This document shows positions 50,638-61,974 of a stretch of 64,000 nt of DNA, one piece after another. How positions within the stretch are numbered: the first letter of the stretch is position 1; each line of letters starts with the position of its first letter. The notes beneath the pieces were generated by a model that did no database searches, had not been told where the DNA came from, and saw only the letters and a list, made by a program, of their open reading frames with translations. The DNA is from Salvia splendens (Eukaryota; Streptophyta; Magnoliopsida; Lamiales; Lamiaceae), in assembly GCF_004379255.2 (NCBI RefSeq), contig NC_056048.1, positions 930,001-994,000 on the forward strand, in the 5' to 3' direction. The translations under genes were made by a program, and so were the position numbers.

Positions 50638-51637
50638 GAGTGTCCACTATAGTATAGGCGCGCCTGCCGCCCCGACGGGGAAAGGCGGGACGTCCGCCCC
50701 GAAGCGGACAAAAAAAGAGGACGGAAGGCCTTCCGCCGAGAAATGTGCGAGGACGCGCCGGCCTATAGTGGGGGCGGTTTGCGGCGGGGCGGGGCGGACG
50801 ATTGTTTTTGTTTTTTTTTTAAAATTCAATTTAATTTACCTATAAATACACCTCATTTCACTCATTATTTTCACACCATTCCAATTCTTCACTTGCTCAT
50901 TCTCTCACTAAAATTTGTGGATTCCATTGGTATTTAAAATGGACGATTTGTGGAACGAGGAGTAGAATTCTCTGATTCAAGAGGTGCAGAACGACGCCGC
51001 GCGGAGGATGCGGCGAGCGCGGAGGCCGCGATTCCTCGTGCGATTACTCGTCGTCGGACCATCCAACGAGACCATAGCGGAGCGCACCATCATCTAATGG
51101 CGGACTACTTTGTGGATAACCCCGTTATCCACCCGAGATTTTCCGTCGGCGATTCAGAATGTCGCAACGGCTCTTCAACCATATAGCGACGAATTTGGCG
51201 GAGCGGTACCGGTGCTTCACCCTCCGAAGTGATTGCACTGGCCGAATCGGGCTGTCTACTCTTCAGAAGTGCACCGCTACAATTCGACAGCTTGCCTACG
51301 CCGGACCGGCTGATATGTTCGACGAATACCTACATATGGGTGAGACGACTAGCCTAACGGTGCTCAGGTAGTTTTGTAAGGGGATCTGGGAAATATTTGG
51401 TGGGGAGTTCCTACGAAATCCCACCCCTGATGAGTGCGAGAGACTGCTAGATATGCACGGTGCGGTTCACGGTTTCCCAGGAATGTTAGGAAGCATCGAT
51501 TGCATGCATTGGGAGTGGAGAAACTGCCTGGTGGCGCGGAAAGGCTAGTTCACTACTGGTTTCAAAGGCAGACATCTCTCGATGATCCTGGAAGCCGTTG
51601 CTGACTACCGTTTGCGGATCTGGCATGCGTATTTCGG
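50638..51637 (+). pseudogene. Decayed PIF/Harbinger transposase (HARBI1-type nuclease), 3' part missing
   Basis: The left transposon end GAGTGTCCACTATAG follows a TTA. A GC-rich subterminal zone and a TATA box (50841-50848) precede an ATG at 50939-50941, which meets TAG after eight codons. Farther on, recognisable transposase pieces lie in different frames: HHHLMADYFVDNPVIHPRF, then LSTLQKCTATIRQLAYAGPA, GETTSLTVLR followed by a stop, and GFPGMLGSIDCMHWEWRNC. The last contains the first Asp of the DDE triad. Another stop interrupts shortly after (ARKG stop FTTGF), and the trace ends at YFGV near 51637. The second Asp and the Glu are missing, so no working nuclease can be made. It is probably a different subfamily from the 40183 element, judging by the termini. 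Confidence 0.88.
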
Positions 51638-52000
51638 TGTTGAGACACGTTCTCCTCGATACAGACCAAACAGGAGAATTCATCCCAAAAGACTAGCATG
51701 TTAGGAGACATAGCCTATTTAGGCTATATACGTCACACTAGTTGTTCTCACAACCAATGTGGGAATTGAGTCCGTAACATTCGACCCTCCTTTAAAGGCC
51801 AACGTCCTCATTGGTCACGACCACGTTGCTCACAGCTGGTTCTTTTTCAGGCCACCACTCCGAGTTCTCGTTGGTCACGGTCGATTCTTTGCCCGGCCAC
51901 CACTCCGTGAGTCACCACTTCGAGTCGGCCCCAAACGTACTCATTGGTCACGACGAGTTCTTTGCCCGGCCACCACTCCGAGCCAATACTTTTGGAAATT
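51638..52000 (-). mobile_element. LTR-like or TRIM fragment inserted at the end of the dead transposase
   Basis: Sequence 51638-51779 begins TGTTGAG and ends CGTAACA, flanked by TTCGG and TTCGA, like a short LTR with an imperfect 5-bp duplication. On the minus strand it reads TCCCACATTGGTTGTGAGAA, a common plant retroelement motif. The next stretch (51780-52000) reads TTTAAAGGAGGGTCGAA on the minus strand. It also has three spaced copies of a TTGGTCACG to CCACCACTCCG unit, which I associate with the same repeat family, so the real border may lie farther right. Confidence 0.5.
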
Positions 52001-52102
52001 CTTTTCCACAAACAATACTTTCATTACTTTTTCTCTCTACCTTTATCTTACTTTATCAATTTTGTATTAAAACTCGTGCTGAACACAAAGTGCATATTCT
52101 TT

Positions 52103-52260
52103 GGGGACGGAGGGAGTAGTTTATAATAAAATGTGAGTGGAATAAGTTAGTGGAATGTGAGACATACTTACCATTTATGGTAAAAAGGGAAAGTAGACAA
52201 TTAATATGGGATGGACGAACATAACAAGAGTAGACAATTAATGAGGAACGGAGGGAGTAC
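52103..52260. repeat. Stowaway-like MITE fragment(s)
   Basis: GGGACGGAGGGAGTA at 52103 and GGAACGGAGGGAGTAC at 52245 match Stowaway termini, but both face the same way. These are thus two right ends (a nested or truncated copy), not a simple complete element. Confidence 0.55.
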
Positions 52261-52363
52261 ATAATATTAGATAATATATAAATATTATATTGATGTCGGT
52301 ATATGTACGGTATTGTAATTTACGGTATATACTGAAATCTCTGTATGCGACATTATACCGCGA

Positions 52364-52478
52364 TTTATGAAAATTTATACGGTAATCCTACCAAAATATT
52401 TGAGTAAGGTATGCGTCGGTATACCACGGTATATGAAAATTTATACGGTAATCCTACCAAAACATTTGAGTAAGGTAT
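52364..52478. repeat. Direct repeat, period about 67 bp
   Basis: The phrase AAAATTTATACGGTAATCCT with CCAAAATATTTGAGTAAGGT occurs at 52370 and again, nearly unchanged, at 52437. It sits in a zone full of GGTATA words (52290-52480). Confidence 0.75.
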
Positions 52479-52861
52479 CTTATCTTATCGAAAATCTCAC
52501 TATATGGAAATTTAGTGTTTTTAATATTTTTTCCGATACGAGAAGTTAGGTATATTGGTATTTCGATATTTTTACCCACCCCTATTCCTAGTTTTGATTG
52601 AATATTTTTTTCCTAATTGAGAATATCAAGACTTTTATGGTACAAAAATAAAGATATTTTTAGATAAATACATCAAATTAAATAAAATACAAAAACGTAG
52701 AGAATTCTAAAAGAAGGAAAAAGTAAGAAAAAAAATACATCTATCTCCATTTCTAACAGCAGTTGCGTTTTAACAGTTAAAACGCAACAGAATCTTGATG
52801 AATCCAGCAACTGCAGAGTTCAAACTCAACTATGAATCTTCCTTGTGCAATGAACCTTATG

Positions 52862-54602
52862 CTAAATCCATTTCTCCACTAGTTTGTTAATGCTTTGATG
52901 CATCATCTTTTTCCTTAACCATAAATGCACTACCATATTGGTCGACTTGAGCTGCTGCATTGTTAGCATGGATGCCAAGTTTGCAGTGTAACTCGATGAC
53001 AAAACAAGCACCACGAACACCCATACAATCACCACAAATCTTGTTAGGTTGCTCTTCACTTTCTCTCCTGTCATAATAATAGTCAAAACTTCAAACTAGT
53101 TAAAGTCATGACAAAAATGAGGTCAAGAACTATAGAGCGGTTTATCTAAAATGAGAACTATTAGTTAGAAGCATAATACCTATCAGTTGATGGCACAAAT
53201 CATATCAGTTTGCAACACAAAACATATTAGTTGGAGCAACTGATACGTTTTGTACGACCAACTCATAGTTTTCAAAGTTCTCATTTTAAGATAGTTATGA
53301 ATTGATACATCTTTGTAAGGACTATATACATCACTTACTATGTGCATAAACAAGTGTTGAGAAAGAGAACCAGAAGATCATCCCGACTTGCTTCCCAGGT
53401 GGGCCTTGGAAATGTTCGTTTACACGATGCTCATGAACCCACACGACACATCCAATGAAGATGAAAGATGCCCCAATCGTCAGCCATAGGGCAGTCGTTA
53501 GAGGTTTCATGAATATCCAAGCGCTCTTCCTCTCGTCACCCTTGATCGGGACGACAGTGGCAATACCAGATTCAGTGTAAGGGACGGTGAAATCAACATA
53601 CTTTGATCTGGTCGCTAAAATGGTCACGTCTCCCACAACAACGTCATACCTCTGTCATTGACACAAGGATTAGTACTTCAATGAACAAGTGATCAATGGA
53701 AAAAAATCATGACTAAACAACGCTTGCTTACATCGAGATATATTTGATAAACGAATTCGTGGTAATATTCGACACTCCATGCATCCGTGGTCTCCAAAGG
53801 AACATACTCAAATGGAACAGTATAAGGCAATGATCTGATGACTTCTTCAAAAACATCAATGCAGAAACCAGTTGCTTCAACAACATTAGTTTCTTGATTC
53901 CTTACAACCTTGATGTATTCATTGAATCCCTTTCTGACAGGAACTCCAACTCTCAACTTCTTCCCACTTGCTGGAATCTCCCAGCCTTTAGGCACGTTGC
54001 TCGTTTGCCCCGGCCACAAGATGCCTCGAAGATTGTACTTTTCCGTTGTGTAAACCGCCTCATCACCATCCAACTTCACTTCCTTTGAAATCCCATATTT
54101 CTCTGTCCAAAATCCTACATTGTTGTCCACTTTTCCAATCACATTCACTACCTCAAACGCAGACGGCTGCAGCTCACCGTTGGTTATGCTAAAATCGCCA
54201 CTTAACCCTTTGGAGGCAAAGTTTCTGAGCACACGAGCAAGTGATGAATTTCCTCTAACTCGTTCGATAGCTGCAAGAACAAAAAAAAAACTAAACAAAA
54301 TTAGTCCTTTTTTTTTTCTTAATCCAAACTGTTTCATATCACAAGTTGAATAGCAACATAGCATCACCAGCAGAAGCTGCAGCAACGACATCGCCCCTCG
54401 AGTCCCTGAAGTGAGGCACGATCACCGTGGTGTTAGAGTTTCTATCCTCGACTGCCATCGATATGCAAGCCTTGCACATCTTTCCAAGAGGCGTATCGAG
54501 ATCAAGAATCACTCCTACGTTCGCATTCCCACATTTCGACAAATCAATGCAAAAGCTCATCAAGATAAGCAAAGCAAAGCAACACAGTCTTGAACTCTCC
54601 AT
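52862..54602 (-). CDS. Reduced glutamate receptor-like (GLR clade 2-type) gene
   Basis: Four exons, 54368-54602, 53732-54270, 53339-53651 and 52862-53067, keep one frame for 1293 nt, or 430 residues; plant GLRs usually have over 850. Exon 1 holds a signal peptide and the start of the amino-terminal domain ([20 protein letters not shown]). Exon 2 starts [11 protein letters not shown] near the end of that domain, so about 250-300 residues of the LIVBP-like domain are absent. Ligand-binding segment S1 is present ([55 protein letters not shown]), then M1, the pore region ([32 protein letters not shown]) and M3 with [13 protein letters not shown]. After QQLK the family similarity stops and a TAG follows. 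Segment S2 and M4 are missing. Probably a pseudogene, although splice sites and frame are intact. Confidence 0.85.
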
Positions 54603-55566
54603 TGCTATATAGTTCAAACTGAGATAAAAACATGAGTTTTTTTAGATAACTAAGATGAAATCCTCAGAGATTTGAAAGGAATCAAATTTTCCAGATTCCC
54701 TTAAATAAGTGCTCAAACTTTGCTTGAATTCAGACACTTGGTGGAGATTTTATGGCTCTGGATTTGCCACGAGATAAAATTACTTTCCAAAAAGGGGAAG
54801 AGAGAGATCATGATAACGACATTACCGACCTTTTTTTTTACTCAAAGAGACTAATTTCATGTTTCACACCATATTCAAATCCATCATATAAACAAAATGT
54901 AATAGAAAATCCCCTAACTCTTCAAGATACCTTTGCATCTATCTGTTTGAGAAAGCTTCTGTATATACTCAAAAGTTCAAAGCTGAGTTCATACTTTGTC
55001 CAACTTGAAATTTGAAATTTCTACTATGTGAAAATCATATAATTAATTTATATTTATCATATTCTAAAAGTCCAAAAGTGAGTTTTTTAATAATGTCACG
55101 TGCAAAATTAATTATATAGTAATTTTAACCCAATTGAATATTGACTAATTTAAATTTTCTTAAGAGTCCGTAGAAAATTTGACCCACCCAATTAGGAGGT
55201 ATACAATAAAATAAAAATATTTTCATTTTGAAAAGGTTAATTGCCTATAATTCATAAAACTTGATCAAATTGTGATTAGTCCAACCCTTTCTAGAATTTA
55301 AATAATAAATCATGAAAATTTAAATAAAAAATAATTGTCACAAGGGTTATTCTTGTGATAGATGTTTCTTGTGGGTTACGACTTTATTGTTTAATGTATG
55401 CGTTGATGTGAAATTCGATATACTAGTAGTATATGATAAAAAATAATTAACATGTAGCTTAAGGCAATAAAATAGACAACGATGATCTATAATTACCTAA
55501 CATATAATTTTAACTATTCATGCTTTTGTTCGGTTAGTTGACTTAAAAACGTATTAGCAATTCTAA
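54603..55566. other. GLR 5' flank and AT-rich intergenic DNA
   Basis: No gene recognised. AT-rich up to the TAA target site at 55564-55566. Confidence 0.5.
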
Positions 55567-56231
55567 GAGCATTAGCAATGGGGCACCCTAAGGCGCGCCC
55601 TATGGCGCGCCACGTCAGCAGTTTTATCCTCCTACCTCCCCACCTGCAGTGGGGCACCCTAAGGTGCGCCCGCGCCACATCATCATTTTATTGTTTTGTT
55701 TAATTAATTTAACTGTTTTCAAATAACAAGTAACGAGTCCGTACTGAAAATCGGGATCCATGTCAGACAACCCATACGATTCCGTACTGAAATCGGGATC
55801 GTAATGGGTGTTGGTGTCGAACGAACGATAATCGCCGGGTTCTGTACCCGGCCAATGCGCCCCAGCGCTAAACGTAGGACTATTGGGACTTGAATCCATT
55901 TCGTAGTAATTATGTAAATGTAAGTTTCGAAAATGAAATCGCGTGAAATGAAATGTTACAAATGAACGGTATTTATAAAAAACGAAACCGCGTGCCATCG
56001 TCCGCGGTCGATCGTCCGCGACCTCCACAATGGGGCGGACGATGGCGCGGACGATGACCATCGTCCGCGGCCATCGTCCGCGACAGCCGCAATGGGGCGG
56101 ACGATGGCCGAAGTATAGGGCTCGACTATTGTCCGCGCCCTATGTCGCGCACCCGCAATGGGTGCGGACGATGGATGGCGCGAACGATGCGCGTCATCGG
56201 GCGTGCCATCGTCCGCCCATTACGGATGCTC
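55567..56231 (-). mobile_element. PIF/Harbinger MITE with ORF1 N-terminal relic
   Basis: TAA flanks both ends (55564-55566, 56232-56234). Termini are GAGCATTAGCAATGGGGC and, inverted, GAGCATCCGTAATGGGC. On the minus strand an ATG at 55899 opens MDSSPNSPTFSAGAHWPG and continues through YDPDFSTESYGLSDMDPD, resembling the N-terminus of a Harbinger ORF1, before the interior deletion. The half at 55998-56216 has nine copies of CGTCCGC or its reverse complement in both orientations. Confidence 0.88.
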
Positions 56232-56414
56232 TAAGTGTAATCAAGTCATTCCATTCCGAACACCAAAACAGAGAGAACTACGAACAACGTAAAATTAAAC
56301 ATGTCTAATAACAAAATTCGAAAATCACATGCAAAAATTAAGACAAACACTCTTCTGCAGGCGTGTCGCACTACCCCGCCGCAATTCACACGCATTGTGA
56401 GTGCACGCTCCTTA

Positions 56415-56823
56415 GGGCATCCACAGTGGGGCGCCATAAAGCCCGCCCTATGCATCGCCACGTCAGCATTTTATCCTCCTGTCCTTCCTCCTACACTGGA
56501 GTGCCCTAAGGGGCGCCCTATAGGTTTTATATAAACAAAATTTGAGAGTTGAAAAGTGAATCGAAAAGTTACAAATGAAATATGAGGATGGAGTATTTAT
56601 ATAAACAAAATTTTTCAAATTTAAAAAAAAAACTAAAATGCGTTGCATCGTCCGCGTCGTCCACAGTTGGCGGACGATGGCGCGGACGATGTCCTATCAT
56701 CCGCCCTTCGTCCGCGGACTAAGCTTAGGGCACTGACGATGCATCGTCCGCGCACCCACAATGACAGCGCGCCCGATGCATCGAGCGCGCTATCGTCCGC
56801 CCCATCGTGGATCGTGGATGCTG
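56415..56823. mobile_element. Second PIF/Harbinger MITE, related to its neighbour
   Basis: TTA flanks both ends (56412-56414, 56824-56826). Termini are GGGCATCCACAGTGGGGCG and, inverted, CAGCATCCACGATCC. It shares CCACGTCAGCA, TTTTATCCTCCT, the GGGGCGCCCTA-type words and six CGTCCGC/GCGGACG motifs with the 55567 element. It is 409 bp long with no coding capacity. Confidence 0.85.
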
Positions 56824-58120
56824 TTATAGTATATCTTTCAAATCAATCAACGCTGCTTCGTTTCTGAACGCGAAGTTTTGAGCTCAACCCATCCACATGT
56901 ATTTACCAAAATACCCTTGACAGTCATATCCACTCTATAGGATGGAACTGATGAAATTTCGTCGAGAAACTGAAAAATTAAAACATAATAACGCATCAAT
57001 TAACGGTAAAAGCATAATTATATATAAACCTTATAATTATAATTAATTTGTGATTTTCCTTTCAAATCCATTTTCCCTCCAAATTGCAGAAAACCCCATC
57101 TTTCATTCACCTCGGTAATCTTTTATCCTCTCTTCACCCTTCAATTCGATCAAGAAATCATTTCAAAATGTAGTTTTTGATTTTTCCGATAGTTTTCTAC
57201 TTCAGTTTTCAACACACATTTCACTATTTAGATGATCAATAATCACTACTCATTTCATGCATCTTGATTAGGGTTTTCCGCCCCCTTCTGTTTTTCAGTT
57301 CATCGCAGGAGCTGTAATTGGCTATTTAATTGATTGCTTGTGAAGAATCAAAGATTGGAAGCTGCAAAAGGTTAGTTTGTTCGTTTTTTTTTTAAATTTC
57401 TGTTTTGCATTTTCACTGCATTTAATCATATGTTTCATATCTGTTAGATGTTGAATTCAACCAATTTCTTGTTTAATTATGTGTCTGTGGCTGTATTAAC
57501 TTAAAAAATGAAATGTAGATGTAGAAATTATCTTGCAACAAAGATTAGCAGAGATGGATCTGTTTGCCCTGTTTCTGTTAAGCATTAGTTGATAGAGCTG
57601 ATGAGTGTTATAGATTCTTGGTTTCTTGAGTGACGGCTAATTTCGTTCGTTGAATGGATATACGAGGACTTCAGAGAGTTTCGGGATTTTATACTTTTTG
57701 AGCTATATGTGTTGATTGTTTGCAGTTTCTGCAATTCACCATTTTAAGCACATTTAATTTCACCTCTGTTTGATATAATGATGAGTTATAGATGCCTCGT
57801 TTCTTGGAGTAACGGTTAATTTGGTTCGTTGAAAGGATCATACTAGGACTTAAGAGAGTCTACCGGACTTGATACTTGTTGAGACTGTATCTTGGAGTAG
57901 TAGTTAATTATACATGTTGATTGTTTGCAGCTAAGTTTTGTCGATTTTGAGCATATTTACTTTCACCCTCGATTTTAAGACACGTGATAATGTAAACGAG
58001 GATGTTTCCCCAAAAGCACTTCCGGCCTGAGTGGAAACTATGAGATATTGCTGATTGAAGTAAAGGCGTAAACTGACCGTGCTAAATTTGTATCTGTTCT
58101 GTATAGGCACCTGATTAGAT
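56824..58120 (+). other. Promoter, 5' leader and leader intron(s) of the RING-H2 gene
   Basis: A leader exon probably lies around 57080-57370, ending at a donor near AAAAGGTTAG. An acceptor (GTATAG) sits at 58102-58107, 13 nt before the start codon. The intron holds a diverged duplication: about 57604-57726 and 57784-57935 share GGTTTCTTG.GTGACGG-like phrases and both end TTGATTGTTTGCAG. Confidence 0.6.
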
Positions 58121-59225
58121 ATGGAGAATCGGAACATACACCATCCAGAAACAGGTCAAGGCTCTGGCCAGCAACACCCTCAGCCTCAGCCTCATCCTCC
58201 CGTACCTAATCCCATTGTCCCGAATGTCCCTCCGCCTAACCTACAGCTAGTTGTTCCTCTGATTGCAGTATATCAATATAGTGCTGCTGTCTTCTATGGC
58301 ACAGCTGCCGGTCCACCATTCGTCTATTATTATCACCATTATTACCATTATTATCATTATTATTTGTATACGGTACTGCCAAATGGAGGAGTGGTTTTTT
58401 GGCCTACATTTCCTGCCCCTTTTCCGCCAATAGTAAACGTAAATGATCCAAATATCAGACATCACGACCCTCCTCGTTTAGAAGCAGTGCCAGAAGATGT
58501 AACATTTTTTATCCCCCTTGCTACTTCACCTCTTGTTTTCAAGATATATCTGTTGGTCATAAGTTATGCTCTTGAGATGGACTAAATGAAGTTATGGTGA
58601 TTGTTTCGAACCTTTCGTGTTGGCGGCCATGTTTAGGAGGTTGTGGCTCCCGAGATTCTTGGCCATGCTGAAGTAGATGAAGATGCGGATGAGCTAGAAG
58701 TTCCGCGTTACTATTTAGGTGGTAACTCGTATGAGGTAATAAGGGAGTTTATTGCTCTAATTTAACGCGTCCTGGATATGTCGAAGGAAATCCCGACTGA
58801 CTGCTAATGAGTTTTCCTAAGGACTTGGTTTTGGCATTATATTTGCAGGAGCTTCTTGCATTGGCAGAAATGATAGGCAATGTCAGCATCGGATTATCGT
58901 CAGAGTTCATTGAACGTAATTTGAATGTACGAACGTATGAATCGTTGCCAACTCATGACGAATGTGTCATATGCTTGGTATTATTCCACTGCTGTCTGAT
59001 ATTCATTCTCAGTGTTGCTTCTTGTTTTGATTTTGGTTAGTTATATATGATCATCTACTATTGTGACTGATTCCGGTTTTCTATGTTTAGGACGAGTTCA
59101 AGGCCGGAGAAAATATCGGAACCCTTGAATGTAGCCATGAATATCACAAGCACTGCATAAAGAGGTGGTTGCTGGGCCATAATACTTGCCCGTTATGCAT
59201 GTCCCCGGCCCTTAGAGTCGATTGA
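58121..59225 (+). CDS. RING-H2 finger protein (putative E3 ubiquitin ligase)
   Basis: Four exons: 58121-58498, 58637-58735, 58849-58977 and 59091-59225; 741 nt, 246 residues, phase 0 at every junction. The N-terminal half is Pro, Gln and His-rich, with an unusual Tyr/His run at residues 69-83. A short acidic part (HAEVDEDADELEVPRYYLGG) leads to LALAEMIGNVSIGLSSEFIE. The C-terminal RING-H2 is complete: CVICLDEF, CSHEYHKHCIKRWL, NTCPLC, spaced C-x2-C-x14-C-x-H-x2-H-x2-C-x10-C-x2-C. This type binds E2 enzymes and transfers ubiquitin. The layout resembles the MBR1/BIG BROTHER-like group, but the orthologue is uncertain. No membrane span, so probably soluble. Confidence 0.9.
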
Positions 59226-59533
59226 CATTGGCCGGAACGTTCGAACCTCATCAAGAGCATTCATTTTTGTATATACATTTGTTTGTTGTGGTTATCATGA
59301 AATACAGTATTTTAGCTGCCACCACACTATCCCGAGAAGAAGTATCGTGTATCGGACTGAATCCATTCAACCGAACAACATTCATAAGACTGGATTCATT
59401 CAAACCGAACAATGTAAAAAGGCTTGTAGGTATAGATATTAATATGTAGTTCGACATACATTACAAAAGCAAAAAAATCAAATCCATGTAATTTCTGTTC
59501 ACTTGTTCTTTAATTTGAAGATGAATTCCGGGA

Positions 59534-60962
59534 TCACGCGTTGCAGCAACCGATCTTTTTGACTGGTGGAGCATCGACGTTGATGGTTCGACCTTTTGGA
59601 AGCGCTGCCGGATCGTCGCCAACCTCAAGAGCTTTCCGGCTGACCACAGAGTATATCTGTGTGAGCACTTCCGTGAAAGCATTCTCAACATTCAAGGACT
59701 CAAGTGCCGATGTCTCCATGAAATAGGTCTTCTCCCTCTCGCCGAAACCTTGCCCGTCTTCGATCGAGACAGCCCGGAGGTGGCGCAGATCCGCCTTGTT
59801 GCCAACCACCATGATCACGAGGCTCTGGTCCGTGTAGTCTCGGAGCTCCTTCAGCCATCTCTCGACGCTTTCGAAAGTTACTTGCCGGGTGACGTCGTAC
59901 ACGATTAGCGCCCCGACCGCGCCTCGGTAGTAGGCACTGGTGATCGCGCGATATCTAGAGGCATAAGAAATGATAACAAATTGATTATATTATACTAACT
60001 TTCAGCATTTTCTAGAAAATATTCTGAATTTACGCATTTTCTCTTCGAAAACCGAGAAGTTTATGTCCCGTCGTACATAGTCTGGAACGATGAGCGTGAC
60101 ACACGGTTTTGTCTAGAAAAAATGTTTCGAATTTACGTTATACTATAGACTAATAGGTTAATCGTGTTATATGTTCCCAACCTTCACATTTTCGATATTT
60201 TTCCAGAAAACGCTAAATCCACCTAAGAATTTGACAATCTGACTCGTCATTTTGTTGGCAAGTCACGTCAAGTGGAACAATAGCCAAAACGATGAGTCAG
60301 CTCGTCGAATTCTTAAACTATTCATGTTTTTTATATTTTTTAGAAAATTCTAAATCCACGTAAGAATTTGGCAATCTGAGTCATCATTCTCTTGCCAAGT
60401 CACATCAAGCAAAACATAAATCAAACTTTTCGCAAAATGAGGGAAATTATCATGAAAATGCAAAAAATTAGTGAAAACGTGTTTTAGCAAAAAAACTGAC
60501 CAAATTTATACAACCAAAAAGTCAAATCACATTTCATTCTTAAACATCAATCAATGAATCTCTGCTACTGTTAAATCAGCTAAACATCCAATCAAATCAA
60601 CCTGATCTACATTCTACAAAATCACGAATTCGTTTGGAAAATACAACAAAAACGAAAATCAATCTGTTCGAATCCCCAAAACCCTAATTCTTCCCCCAAT
60701 TGAGAAGAGAAATGAGAAAATAGAAGAACGATTACCGTTCCTGGCCGGCGGTATCCCAAATCTGAGCCTTGATGACCTTATCATCGACGCGAATGCTGCG
60801 CGTGGCGAATTCGACGCCGATGGTGGACTTGGAGTCCAAGCAGAACTCGTTGCGAGCGAATCGCGACAGCAGATTCGATTTTCCGACGCCGGAATCGCCG
60901 ATCACCACCAGCTTGAAGAGGTAGTCGTAGTCGTCCTCCGCCGCTCTGTAGCCGCCCGCCAT
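59534..60962 (-). CDS. Rab GTPase, RABA1 (Rab11) subclass
   Basis: Two exons, 60736-60962 and 59534-59954, encode 215 residues; the intron after QER is at the standard RABA position. The start [20 protein letters not shown] leads to the P-loop GDSGVGKS (22-29). Then come [12 protein letters not shown] (switch I), [10 protein letters not shown] (switch II), GNKADL (guanine recognition), ETSAL, and a C-terminal CCNA for double geranylgeranylation. RABEFs of this class act at the trans-Golgi/recycling endosome and in secretion to the plasma membrane and cell plate. The tail [11 protein letters not shown] favours RABA1 over RABA2. Switch residues are intact. The leader contains GGATTT repeats at about 61014-61038. 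Confidence 0.97.
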
Positions 60963-61974
60963 CTCCGCTTATCCAAATGCGTGCGTGTATGTGTGTGTAT
61001 ATATATATCGATTGGATTTGGATTTGGATTTGGATTTGCAAATTGCAATATCGTAGGGAATTTCCCGAGAGATTTGTGGGGATTTGTGAAGATGGTAAGT
61101 GGGAAAGAGCGATGAATGCGTAGTGCGAAGCAAAATTCTTGTAGATTTAGCGCCATTGATGCCAGAGTTAATGAACTCCATGTATATGTATAAAATCCTT
61201 GAAGAATCGTGAATAGTCAATAGTCTTTGTTGTTCAATGGTATGTTGAAATGAGAAACTATTGTATGCAGAATTATTTTATTACAGTTTAATTAAGTCTT
61301 GATTCTCATAGAATTTGATCCAATTCACTTAATTTTGCATTTAATGATGGAGTACATCTTATGTTACAATGCTGTGAATTTTATATTATGACTATGTATT
61401 TTTTTTTACTAAAATGACACATGTGTTATTCAATGACAATTATAATTAAGTAAATTTAATATTATGATAAATTAAATAATAATATTAGGATAAAGTAAAT
61501 TCAGTAGTATTACAATGAAATGCAATTTCAAAATTATAAATGCATCACTAGATGTGAATATGGATCGATCCAATTGAAGGATTTTAACCTGTCACACCCA
61601 CCCTCTTAAATAGTAAAGTTTTTGTATAAATGAACTAAGTACTTCCATTTCGAACAGTATTTAGAAAAATTCGATGAAAAGGAAGAGTGGCTTAATAGAG
61701 AGCGAGCCTATTAAATCAAAAACATAATGGATGAATTTAGTTAAAAAAATATAGAGTTTGTTATTTTTTCTTTTCGAAAATTTTAAGTAGATTCAGAGTA
61801 GAAAACTACTATTTCTATACATTTCCAGAATATTGATTGTAGTAATATTTGGTTAGGGCAGTGCAGCACATGTTAGTATCATATGTCCACCCCATGTGCA
61901 CTCTTTGCATTTGAGAAAATACTGAAATTACACTGAGGACTAAATTACACCCCATGTGCACTCTTTACTTTGCA
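60963..61974. other. RABA1 5' flank and intergenic DNA
   Basis: GGATTT hexamer repeats (about 61014-61038) and a GT/TA run (60984-61008) in the likely leader. A near-duplicate of CACCCCATGTGCACTCTTT occurs at 61889 and 61946, just before the bZIP pseudogene. No gene recognised. Confidence 0.5.

Larger units (their letters stand above)
52001..52861. other. Repeat-rich intergenic DNA
   Basis: Holds two same-orientation Stowaway-like ends (52103-52117 and 52245-52260) and a direct repeat near 52364-52478. The rest, next to the GLR 3' end, is AT-rich. Confidence 0.5.
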
